A DNA stretch of 64,000 nucleotides from Idiomarina aquatica (GTDB taxonomy: Bacteria; Pseudomonadota; Gammaproteobacteria; Enterobacterales; Alteromonadaceae): the NCBI RefSeq assembly GCF_003987185.1, contig NZ_PIPS01000004.1, forward strand, positions 124,001-188,000, given 5' to 3'. The notes beneath the pieces are model-generated. The model was not told the DNA's origin, did not search any database, and saw only the letters and a program-made list of their open reading frames with translations. Within the stretch, counting starts at the first letter, position 1, and each line of letters begins with the position of its first letter. Shown piece after piece: positions 37,466 to 45,265 of this stretch. Made by a program: the position numbers and the translations under genes.

Positions 37466-37491
37466 CAGTTAAGTGACTGCAGCTGTAACTG
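37466..37491. promoter_or_regulatory. Inverted repeat upstream of LytTR pair
   Basis: CAGTTA (37466) and TAACTG (37486) with a 14-bp spacer, ~20 bp upstream of the membrane-protein start. Also ~165 bp before the divergent helicase gene, so it could affect both. Putative LytTR operator, from position only. Confidence 0.35.
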
Positions 37492-37655
37492 CCAATGGGT
37501 GATATATTCCTGAAAAGAGGTTATTTACTCACAATTTCAGAATACTATTTTCAAGTAGATATTAATGTTCTAGATGCTAATATGAGCGATAAATTTCATC
37601 TCAAAGCCTTGCTGTCAGCCATTAAAATGCATGTTAGGCCAATTTGGAGTGTATG

Positions 37656-39794
37656 ATGATAAAAGTGGTTTGGGGATCAAACCAGTCAGCCCCCGTCGTA
37701 TCTGAGCAACTCGCTAATGAAGTTCAAAAGCTAACGCAAGATGATGGCTATTTGTATATAGGTTACCCTATAGTCGGGACTCCTAGAGGTCCTATGAAAT
37801 GTGATGCTCTCCTTTTAAGCAAAACTCACGGGTTAATTGCTTTTGATCTTGTTGAAGGGAAAGAGCTTGACGACTTTGAGGGACGACAAGACGAAATAGC
37901 GACAATGCTTGAAGTAAAATTAAAACCCTTCCCAGAGTTGAAAGATCGTCGTAACCTTAAGTTCGCTATAAATACAATAACATTTGCCCCAACCGCAAAA
38001 CTGCCTCAAGTTTCAGAGGATTCAGTTTCTCGAGTAGCGAATTTAGAGAGCCTACTTGAAGAAATATCGGTTTTATCGTGGCAAACCAAAGAAGATAAAA
38101 CTTTCGAGCACCTTACTGCAGCGATACAATCGGTTACTAGCTTGAGAGCAGGTTCCTCTAAACGCCAAGGAGTCTCGCCTAACTCTTATGGTGCAAGGCT
38201 AAAAAAGCTTGAAGAGTCTATTGCAAATTTAGATCAGCAGCAGTCTGAAGCTGTGATTGAGAGTGTAGAAGGCGTTCAGCGTATTAGAGGCTTAGCTGGC
38301 TCAGGAAAAACCATTGTACTCGCCTTGAAAGCTTCATACCTACATGCTCAAAACCCCGACTGGAACATTGCTGTAACATTTAATACTAGATCGTTGAAAG
38401 ATCAATTTCTCAGGCTCATCAATAATTTCACCATTGAACAAACCGGTAGCGAACCAGACTGGGATAAGTTACATATAATCAATGCATGGGGGGCGCCTGG
38501 CAGAGCCACCAATGATGGTTTGTATCACAAATTTTGTGCTCAACATAACCTAACTTATTACGACTATACCTCTGCTAAAAATAACTTCGGAGCTTCATCC
38601 GCGTTTAACGAAGTCTGCAAAATTGCTTTGTCTGAGTTTCAAAAAACTGATTCGCAAGAACTTTATGACTCAATATTAGTTGATGAAGCTCAGGATTTTC
38701 CCGCTAGCTTTTTGAGAGTTTGCTACCAGTTTCTAAAGAAACCTAAACGGCTTGTGTACGCCTATGACGAATTGCAATCACTAACAGGTGCTACAATGGC
38801 GCCACCAGAGGAGATCTTCGGGAAAAATAGCGACGGAGCACCGCTCGTTACTCTTGAGAGTGAAGGAAGTACTATGGGCAAAAGAGATATAATGCTCAAA
38901 AAATGCTATCGAAATTCACGCCCTCTTCTCACATCAGCCCATGCCCTTGGATTTGGGATCTATAGAAAAAGCGGATTGATTCAGTTCTTCGATCAAGATG
39001 AGTTGTGGACCGATGTCGGTTACACGGTTAAATCGGGAAGCCTAAGCGGTAACTCTAACATCGTACTCACTCGTACTGAAGAAACGAGCCCGAAGTTTCT
39101 AGAGCAGCACTCATCTGTAGACGAATTAATAGATATTCGAGTCTTCGACAATCAAGATGAAATGGATGAGGCTTTAATCGAATCAATAAGAAAGGATATT
39201 AGCGAAAAAGAACTAAAACCAGAGGATATTTTGGTAATCAATCCAGATCCATTCACAACAAAAAAGAATGTTGGGAGGATTAGAGCTGATTTAATGGATT
39301 ATGATATCAATTCAGAGCTTGCCGGAGTCTCTACATCTAGGGACACATTTAAAGTTGAAGGGGCAGTCACTTTTACAGGAATATTTAGAGCCAAAGGCAA
39401 TGAGGCCGGTATGGTCTATGTTATCAACGCTCATGACTGCAACAATAGTCAAATTCCCAGTAACTTAGCATTGGGCCGGAATCGGTTGTTTACTGCAATA
39501 ACTCGAAGTAAGTCGTGGGTCAGAGTTTGGGGAATAGGCCCAAAAATGGAAGAATTAAAAGATGAGTGGCAACGGCTTAAAAGTAATAACTTTGAGCTCA
39601 AGTTTAAATATCCAACTGATCAGCAAAAGTCGCAGCTCAAACTAATAAATAAAGACTTAAGCACTAGCGAAAAAACAAAAAAAATGCGCTATATGAGGTA
39701 CTTGAATGAACTTTCTGAGGCGATAACAAATGGAGAGATCGAACCAGATGAAATTCCTTCAACAATTCGAGAGCAACTAAAAGCGCTTAAATGA
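37656..39794 (+). CDS. SF1 (UvrD-like) helicase with NERD-like N-terminal domain
   Basis: 712 residues from the second of two ATGs, six bases after GGAG. The N-terminal ~170 residues resemble a NERD nuclease fold (KCDALLLSKTHGLIAFDLVEG), but the usual E-x-K is D-L-V, so nuclease activity is doubtful. Helicase motifs are complete: GLAGSGKT near 210, ILVDEAQDF, YAYDELQSL, KKCYRNSRPL, FRAKGNEAGMVYV and ALGRNRLFTAITRS. It overlaps the next gene by ATGA. The pair looks like an antiphage or plasmid-defence module; that role is inferred from context. Confidence 0.82.
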   Translation: MIKVVWGSNQSAPVVSEQLANEVQKLTQDDGYLYIGYPIVGTPRGPMKCDALLLSKTHGLIAFDLVEGKELDDFEGRQDEIATMLEVKLKPFPELKDRRNLKFAINTITFAPTAKLPQVSEDSVSRVANLESLLEEISVLSWQTKEDKTFEHLTAAIQSVTSLRAGSSKRQGVSPNSYGARLKKLEESIANLDQQQSEAVIESVEGVQRIRGLAGSGKTIVLALKASYLHAQNPDWNIAVTFNTRSLKDQFLRLINNFTIEQTGSEPDWDKLHIINAWGAPGRATNDGLYHKFCAQHNLTYYDYTSAKNNFGASSAFNEVCKIALSEFQKTDSQELYDSILVDEAQDFPASFLRVCYQFLKKPKRLVYAYDELQSLTGATMAPPEEIFGKNSDGAPLVTLESEGSTMGKRDIMLKKCYRNSRPLLTSAHALGFGIYRKSGLIQFFDQDELWTDVGYTVKSGSLSGNSNIVLTRTEETSPKFLEQHSSVDELIDIRVFDNQDEMDEALIESIRKDISEKELKPEDILVINPDPFTTKKNVGRIRADLMDYDINSELAGVSTSRDTFKVEGAVTFTGIFRAKGNEAGMVYVINAHDCNNSQIPSNLALGRNRLFTAITRSKSWVRVWGIGPKMEELKDEWQRLKSNNFELKFKYPTDQQKSQLKLINKDLSTSEKTKKMRYMRYLNELSEAITNGEIEPDEIPSTIREQLKALK

Positions 39795-40453
39795 AGTACT
39801 TAGAAATTCGTAGACAAGCAGAGATTATGATTGATAGGCTGATAGAATCCAGCTTATCTGTACGGCAGTTTCGTCCCTCAACCGGCACAGGGGCTAACTC
39901 TAAAACCTACGGAAGTATAAAAGCAGTAAGAGAAACTCTAGCTATGAAGTCGGTTCCTTACCAAGATATATATGACAGCTTACTTGAAAAAAACTCTTAC
40001 CACGTAATGATGGTAGACGGCTCATTATTAAGTTTTCAGTACACATTTAATGCCGGTGGGGAACAGCTAGAGAAGCATCGACTAACCTATTTCCCCAGCC
40101 CTAAGCTTCCCGAGTATGATCAACTTTACGAGGAATATCTTTGTGACGATATTTATATAGATGCACACGATGAAAGCTTAGTAAAATTTCCGATGCGATT
40201 TGACTATGATCCGGTAAATGCAAGAGGAATAATGCATCCGGCATCTCACATGACTCTCGGACAATATACAAATTGCAGAGTGCCAGTAACCATGCCAGTT
40301 ACCCCAAGAAAGTTCATACTTTTTATCGTTAGGAATTTTTATTTTACTGCTTACAAGGCAAACAAGAACCTGTTTGACAAGTCGGCTCCTTTCGTTACGC
40401 CTGTAACCGCAATTACTGAAACAGAGCGGCAGATTAGTCACTTCATAATTTAA
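39791..40453 (+). CDS. DUF2290-like protein coupled to helicase
   Basis: 220 residues, start overlapping the helicase stop (ATGA). No membrane helix or signal. Visible tracts are SVRQFRPSTGTG, HVMMVDGSLLSFQYTF, LPEYDQLYEEYL, PMRFDYDP and PASHMTLGQYTNCRVP. I recall this pattern as DUF2290, a family found beside helicases in defence islands; the label is from memory. It probably acts as the effector or specificity subunit of the helicase, by inference. Confidence 0.6.
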   Translation: MKYLEIRRQAEIMIDRLIESSLSVRQFRPSTGTGANSKTYGSIKAVRETLAMKSVPYQDIYDSLLEKNSYHVMMVDGSLLSFQYTFNAGGEQLEKHRLTYFPSPKLPEYDQLYEEYLCDDIYIDAHDESLVKFPMRFDYDPVNARGIMHPASHMTLGQYTNCRVPVTMPVTPRKFILFIVRNFYFTAYKANKNLFDKSAPFVTPVTAITETERQISHFII

Positions 40454-40469
40454 TGCTAATCTCCAAAAA

Positions 40470-41030
40470 TTATATTTCCAACTCTACAAAATCCCGATCA
40501 ACATCTTCCTGAGTAATTCCGATATAACGAAGCGTCACAGCTTCAGAGCTATGACGCAGCATCTTCATTACCCTTGCGATGTCGTTTGTGTTTTTATAAA
40601 GGTGGTAGCCTCGGGTTTTTCGCATTGAATGAGTTCCAAGTTTAATGCCAACCTCCTCCCCTATCGCCGCGAACGCACGCGAAACGTAGCGGCGGCTAAT
40701 CGGGGCCTCGTCCAAGCCTTTGGACCATTGATTTCGATAGGACTGGAACAAGTAAATATGGTCTGGATGCTCGTCTTTAATACGAGCAACAATCGATCGT
40801 GCCTTTTCGTTCAATTTAATGGTTGCTTGTTTCGATGTCTTCCCTTCAACCAGAGTCAGACGCTCATCGTGTATGTTTTCAAACTTGATGGATAGTAAAT
40901 CTGAAATCCGTAACGCCAGATTCAAGCCCACATCCCAAACGTCGGCAATTTGCTGACCATAGGTTCGTTTGAGAAGGTAGCTAATCAGCTTCACGGTATC
41001 CAGATCTTTAACCGCTTGTACTTCGGCCAT
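40470..41030 (-). CDS. Short tyrosine recombinase (catalytic domain only)
   Basis: 186 residues, about half of a phage integrase and near the size of FimB/FimE invertases. Catalytic residues are present: Arg in LNLALRISDLLSI, HSMRKTRGYHLY (His and Arg), LRHSSEAVTLRYIG (His and Tyr). There is no arm-binding or full core-binding domain. It is oriented towards the DUF2290-like gene and divergent from the DUF4747-like gene. It could invert or resolve DNA nearby, or be a relic of an older integration. Confidence 0.82.
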   Translation of the reverse strand: MAEVQAVKDLDTVKLISYLLKRTYGQQIADVWDVGLNLALRISDLLSIKFENIHDERLTLVEGKTSKQATIKLNEKARSIVARIKDEHPDHIYLFQSYRNQWSKGLDEAPISRRYVSRAFAAIGEEVGIKLGTHSMRKTRGYHLYKNTNDIARVMKMLRHSSEAVTLRYIGITQEDVDRDFVELEI

Positions 41031-41118
41031 GATCGGGTTCCTTTTTTGCTGTAAAACGTGATTTTGAGTACTTAAGAGGGTATAAAGGGGGAAATAGCCC
41101 GTTTTTAGTGGGTTTGCT

Positions 41119-41145
41119 TGTTCCCGTTATTGTATTTTGGGAACA
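41119..41145. promoter_or_regulatory. Inverted repeat between recombinase and DUF4747-like gene
   Basis: TGTTCCC (41119) and GGGAACA (41139) with a 13-bp spacer in the 225-bp divergent region; an AAAGG/CCTTT dyad follows at once. Candidate operator or recombinase site. Confidence 0.35.
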
Positions 41146-41255
41146 TAAAGGTAGAGCCTTTACCTACTGAATAATATATATCTGGGATTCTGTTGTTTGA
41201 TAGGCGCTGGCTTAACGGCACTTTTTTCTTTCTTCAATACAGGACAGGGACTTAA

Positions 41256-42146
41256 ATGGCGAAAATCTATTTTTTCAATACTCAGGTAAAGCCGTTGAAA
41301 ACATCGGATGGTTTCATAGGAGAGGCAGGTTATAACGCAGTATTCGAATTTTTATCTGATTCTGTTTCAGAAGCAGTGAAAACTAAAAAATTACATAACC
41401 TGGGAAGTAAGCTTTACAAGTCAAAATTTCACCTTGTTTTCAGGAAGGTCGAGGTGCTCGATGGGTATGCTCAAGGCTTGATTCGCAAATATGACAAGAT
41501 CAACTCGTTAAAGGATTTTTATACAGACAACCCTATATACGAGGCAGCACCAGGAGAAGCAGCTTCGAGCAGCGCAACAGATTTCAAATTTGTTTTCGAC
41601 TACTCAAGCCATATCCTCGCGATAGAAGACGTAGACAACAAGTTCCCTAACCCCTCGTCTGTTGAGCAATCAGTTATCGATCTTTTAGAGCCTTTTGTAC
41701 ACAGGCATAGATCAGATGCGTCGACATCCTGCAATGTTCTAAAGGAGACATCTTCCCTCAGTAGACTCATGAATTCTGATGGTTTTAAGTCGATAAAAAT
41801 TGAACTTACTTTTTCTAACCCGAACGGCTTAGAAGATGAGTTCGAGGCTGAAATAGAAAAAGATTTAAGAGATCGAAATGTAGACAAGTTAGTCGTCCAG
41901 GAGAAAGCGGCAAGCGGGGGGCACATTACTGAGCTTAACCACCGTGAAAAAGCACTGTTCAAACTTGCTGGTAGATTTGGGGATGCTTCCGCTCGTTTTC
42001 TTAATGAAGAAAATAAGCTTGAAACGTATCAAATGAAGGAGCACCCCGTAAAAATCCAATTACGTCATGGTCGTAAAGATACTACAGAGAGCATTTTTGG
42101 AAAAATTAAAAGTGCCATTAATTCAGCTCTAAACCGAGCAAGTTAG
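41256..42146 (+). CDS. DUF4747-like protein
   Basis: 296 residues, soluble. Begins AKIYFFNTQVKPLK; a central strand pair FKFVFDYSSHILAIEDV and the segment IKIELTFSNPNGLEDEFE resemble DUF4747 proteins, by recollection rather than search. The C-terminus is basic (KIKSAINSALNRAS). The next gene, a membrane protein, starts two bases after its stop. Possible two-gene defence module in front of the restriction-modification genes; mechanism unknown. Confidence 0.55.
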   Translation: MAKIYFFNTQVKPLKTSDGFIGEAGYNAVFEFLSDSVSEAVKTKKLHNLGSKLYKSKFHLVFRKVEVLDGYAQGLIRKYDKINSLKDFYTDNPIYEAAPGEAASSSATDFKFVFDYSSHILAIEDVDNKFPNPSSVEQSVIDLLEPFVHRHRSDASTSCNVLKETSSLSRLMNSDGFKSIKIELTFSNPNGLEDEFEAEIEKDLRDRNVDKLVVQEKAASGGHITELNHREKALFKLAGRFGDASARFLNEENKLETYQMKEHPVKIQLRHGRKDTTESIFGKIKSAINSALNRAS

Positions 42147-42148
42147 CG

Positions 42149-42763
42149 ATGACTGATACCCGGAAAAGCATAGTAAAATCGGTTTTCCGTCTCCCTATAA
42201 TTGGACCGTGGATTAAACACGCGAATTCATATGTCTGGCAAGGTAAAGGCGATTACACTTGGCGCTTAGCTCCATTGTCAAAATGGGCCCGTTCAATTGG
42301 CTCCGATATCGTTTCTGCAGCTATATTTTCGTTAAGCTTGGAATTAACTATCTGCTATTTTCAGCTCAATTCAATAGATTACAGTAGCCTAATTCAAGAG
42401 TTTTTCCCAAGCTTCATCGGCTTTGCAATCGGGGTATATGCACTAACTTTCATTCTACCCTCTACTGTAACAAAGCAATCGTTAAATGAGGGAAGGAAAA
42501 AGTATGAAGCACTACCTTCTAACCTTGGCTATCCGATAATTAGTATTATTTTTATGCTTTTTGCTTCAGTTATACTCACCATTTTTCCTCAAACACGGTT
42601 AGTAACTTCAATTCAAGGGTTCTTGCTCGTATATGGTTTTATGCTAATGATTGAAATTACTTCGTTAGTTACAACCATAGGAAGAGCTCAAGTGAGTCAG
42701 CGACTAAGTTCAAATACAGATGACGCAACCCGTGATCAAACACCAAAGAAAGACCCAAGATAA
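42149..42763 (+). CDS. Four-helix membrane protein paired with DUF4747-like gene
   Basis: 204 residues. The cytoplasmic-type N-terminus (~50 residues, Trp-rich: YVWQGKGDYTWRLAPLSKW) precedes hydrophobic helices near 53-75, 86-105, 128-146 and 157-178, then a charged tail. Abortive-infection systems often pair a soluble sensor with a membrane effector of this kind, and the two-base spacing implies they work together. No family recognised. Confidence 0.6.
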   Translation: MTDTRKSIVKSVFRLPIIGPWIKHANSYVWQGKGDYTWRLAPLSKWARSIGSDIVSAAIFSLSLELTICYFQLNSIDYSSLIQEFFPSFIGFAIGVYALTFILPSTVTKQSLNEGRKKYEALPSNLGYPIISIIFMLFASVILTIFPQTRLVTSIQGFLLVYGFMLMIEITSLVTTIGRAQVSQRLSSNTDDATRDQTPKKDPR

Positions 42764-42772
42764 CAAGCATGT

Positions 42773-42798
42773 GACTTATAGTCCGTAGACTTAAAGTC
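42773..42798 (+). promoter_or_regulatory. C-box operator of restriction-modification controller
   Basis: GACTTATAGTC at 42773 and GACTTAAAGTC at 42788, separated by CGTA. This is the canonical two-dyad C-box recognised by C proteins of type II systems, and a further AGTC/GACT half pair follows (42795-42808). It lies 43 bp before the controller gene, as expected for cooperative activation and later repression. Confidence 0.85.
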
Positions 42799-42841
42799 CC
42801 TATAGACTCAGCATAAAAGAACTAAAAAAGGAATAAACTCG

Positions 42842-43087
42842 TTGCCATCCAAGCTAATACCCGCTGTAGCAGAAACCGTTAAGAGTTTGAGGAAGTCCTC
42901 AGGCCTTACTCAAGAGGAGCTAGCCGCTGCAGCAGAGCTTGATAGGACATACATCTCTGGCATAGAGCGGGGCGTTAGGAACGTATCTTTATCGTCGATA
43001 GAAAAATTATCTAACGCTTTATCAATGACGTTGCCAGATTTCTTCGACGAGCTTCGAAACGTGCTAATACAAAGGGACGCTGATTAA
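42842..43087 (+). CDS. Controller (C) protein of restriction-modification system
   Basis: 81 residues from a TTG start supported by AAGGA nine bases upstream. It is a compact XRE domain (TQEELAAAAELDRTYISGIERG) with VSLSSIEKLSNALSM, matching C proteins. These time expression so the methyltransferase protects DNA before the nuclease accumulates. The C-box directly upstream and the restriction gene four bases downstream support the assignment. Confidence 0.9.
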   Translation: MPSKLIPAVAETVKSLRKSSGLTQEELAAAAELDRTYISGIERGVRNVSLSSIEKLSNALSMTLPDFFDELRNVLIQRDAD

Positions 43088-43090
43088 AAC

Positions 43091-44050
43091 ATGGCAAAGT
43101 TACCTCAACTTCTTCAGAGAAAAATATATAAAACTGGACAAACTCGGGGGGCGGATGATGATGTCATATACCAAAACCGCGTAAATCGTAATAGCACCGT
43201 GCTAATTCCTTTATCGCTTTTCACTAAATACGGTAACCCTCCGCAGGGTGAAGAAGACTTCGATAATGGCTCAATCGTTTTACTAACCCCAGAAGAATAT
43301 TTCACTGACGAAGATATTACTGACAAACTTGAATCTATGGGTTTAGAGATTGGGGTAAATGCGCTAGTTTTCTACCAAAAAAGAGTAGATTGGATGCAGT
43401 TCCCTCCGCTGGAGTCATGGCAAATCCCCACCTCCAGGACGGCTCCTCTCGGCGGGGAGTATGTAGCAAGAATTGCCGGCACAACAGCTCAGGAAAATGG
43501 TGACCCAATTCGTTTAGGTTATACAGAAACAGGGTTAAAAGGCGCAGGAATCAGGCTATATGAGTACTCGAGTCGAGAAACTATTGCACTTTGTCGGTCT
43601 CAGCTCGAACTTTTGTATTGGCTATGTTTTGATTCCCTTGAAGCTGCAGAAGAGTTTGCAATGTTGAAGGAAGAAGCCGAGTCAAGGCGTGAAGAATGTA
43701 AAAAGAAAGCAGAGTCTAAAGAGCTTTCAAATTACGAGCTTATGAAAAAACAGAGAATGGTTAACGAAGAGGGCTTCACTATTTGTCCTTTGTGCATGGA
43801 GCCATTGTCTGCGAGAGGTTTTTACGCACGAATGGCTCAAGCTGAAGGCCGTGAAGTTCACGACCTTACTGTTACAGAAGTAAACTTATTTCACATAAAC
43901 GAAGTTAAATATGGCGATTATAACCATAAGCCATACAACTTGGGTTGGGGCCACCATCATTGTAATGTCGTAGTTAAAGACTCAGGCATTGAAGAAACTT
44001 TAGACTGGATGGCCGAAGTTTTAAAGCGCAACAAGAAGCTAGAAGAATAG
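43091..44050 (+). CDS. Type II restriction endonuclease, HNH-like
   Basis: 319 residues, starting three bases after the controller stop and without its own clear ribosome site, so translation is probably coupled. CPLC at 232-235, HINE at 268-271 and GHHHCN at 287-292 form an HNH/beta-beta-alpha-metal pattern with a structural zinc. I think it may belong to the BstXI-type family, but that is a memory-based guess. Convergent with the methyltransferase, five bases apart. Confidence 0.75.
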   Translation: MAKLPQLLQRKIYKTGQTRGADDDVIYQNRVNRNSTVLIPLSLFTKYGNPPQGEEDFDNGSIVLLTPEEYFTDEDITDKLESMGLEIGVNALVFYQKRVDWMQFPPLESWQIPTSRTAPLGGEYVARIAGTTAQENGDPIRLGYTETGLKGAGIRLYEYSSRETIALCRSQLELLYWLCFDSLEAAEEFAMLKEEAESRREECKKKAESKELSNYELMKKQRMVNEEGFTICPLCMEPLSARGFYARMAQAEGREVHDLTVTEVNLFHINEVKYGDYNHKPYNLGWGHHHCNVVVKDSGIEETLDWMAEVLKRNKKLEE

Positions 44051-44054
44051 CTTC

Positions 44055-45155
44055 TTAGGTTCCCTCTAATGCATATTGTTGTGTGACAACAGAATCTGTT
44101 TCTGTGTTAGTTGAGTCCACATTTTCTACGTTCGGCTGTGTATGATCACTACTCCTGCCAATTTGGTTGTGAGTAGTAACCTTTCTAATACTTGACTCGA
44201 CCCAGTCTTCATCAATTTCAATGCCAATCGCATAACGGCCCTCATCCAAAGCTGCCACTAGCGTGTTACCAGAACCCGAAAAGCAATCCAAAACTATATC
44301 GTCTTCAAATGTAGACGATCTTATAATGTGAGATAGCAAGTCAAGCGGCTTTTCTGCGGGGTGTTTACCTTTGTACTGTCTTACGGAAGGAAAGTGCCAG
44401 ACATCTGTATACTCCACATCGTTATTAACGAAAAATGGACGGACTACATCCTCATAAGGTGGCATGTAGTCAACTTTGTCTGTTCCTAGAATAGCCTGTC
44501 TTATTTTTTCATATTGCTCTCTGCTTGGCGTATTTCTTCCTGCCTCCCAATTCGATACCGCGCCACCGTGATTGACTTTGCCGTAAGCTCCAACCAATTC
44601 AGTTAACTGATGGCCACTCAAACCGGATTTTTTTCTTGCTTCCCTCAAAAAGTGAGCAAAACATGAGCGGTGTAGATTACCATCTAATGCAGGTTCAGCG
44701 AATATTATTCGTTCAGAATGACCATACCACTGGCGCAAAGAAGACTTTTTCATTTTTCCTTTCCATCCGTCATAACCCGGTTGGTTTGGTTTGGTCCATA
44801 CTACGTGCGACAGAATATTATATTGCTCACTAAATAGCACTTCGATACGAGCAGCCATCTCGGAGTCACAAAAACAGTAAAGAGAGCCGTTCGGCTTCAA
44901 AATTCTGCGCCACTCTTGAGCATACTCTCTTAGCCAATTTAAGTACTCACCATCCTCCTTAAACCGTGTATCTCCTTTTATATTCTTCTTTTTTGTTACA
45001 TGATACGGGGGATCCGTCAGTATTAAAGATACCGATTCACTAGGCAGCTTACGCAAAATCTCAATCGAGTCGCCATGGTAGACGGAGGCATTACCTTCAA
45101 TAAAGGTAGGGGTCACTGATTCGGCTATTTTTTTGAATGTAAGTGCTCGGGTCAT
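44055..45155 (-). CDS. Type II DNA methyltransferase with inserted HTH domain
   Basis: 366 residues. The catalytic motif DPPY (48-51) comes before the SAM motif FSGSGNT (292-298), i.e. the beta-class order, so it is an N6-adenine or N4-cytosine enzyme. The target-recognition region contains a helix-turn-helix-like block (about 165-222: LREARKKSGLSGHQLTELV, AVSNWEAGRNTPSREQYEKI), which may recognise DNA or regulate its own promoter. It protects the sequence cut by the adjacent endonuclease. Confidence 0.88.
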   Translation of the reverse strand: MTRALTFKKIAESVTPTFIEGNASVYHGDSIEILRKLPSESVSLILTDPPYHVTKKKNIKGDTRFKEDGEYLNWLREYAQEWRRILKPNGSLYCFCDSEMAARIEVLFSEQYNILSHVVWTKPNQPGYDGWKGKMKKSSLRQWYGHSERIIFAEPALDGNLHRSCFAHFLREARKKSGLSGHQLTELVGAYGKVNHGGAVSNWEAGRNTPSREQYEKIRQAILGTDKVDYMPPYEDVVRPFFVNNDVEYTDVWHFPSVRQYKGKHPAEKPLDLLSHIIRSSTFEDDIVLDCFSGSGNTLVAALDEGRYAIGIEIDEDWVESSIRKVTTHNQIGRSSDHTQPNVENVDSTNTETDSVVTQQYALEGT

Positions 45156-45265
45156 TTTTCATCCGTCATTAAGATAACTTTGCAATTCTAGTAGCATTTT
45201 ACACTAGTTCTCACTTTAATCGTCTTCTCTTTGCATTATTCGGTAGAGAAGGGTTTTGTATAGTT

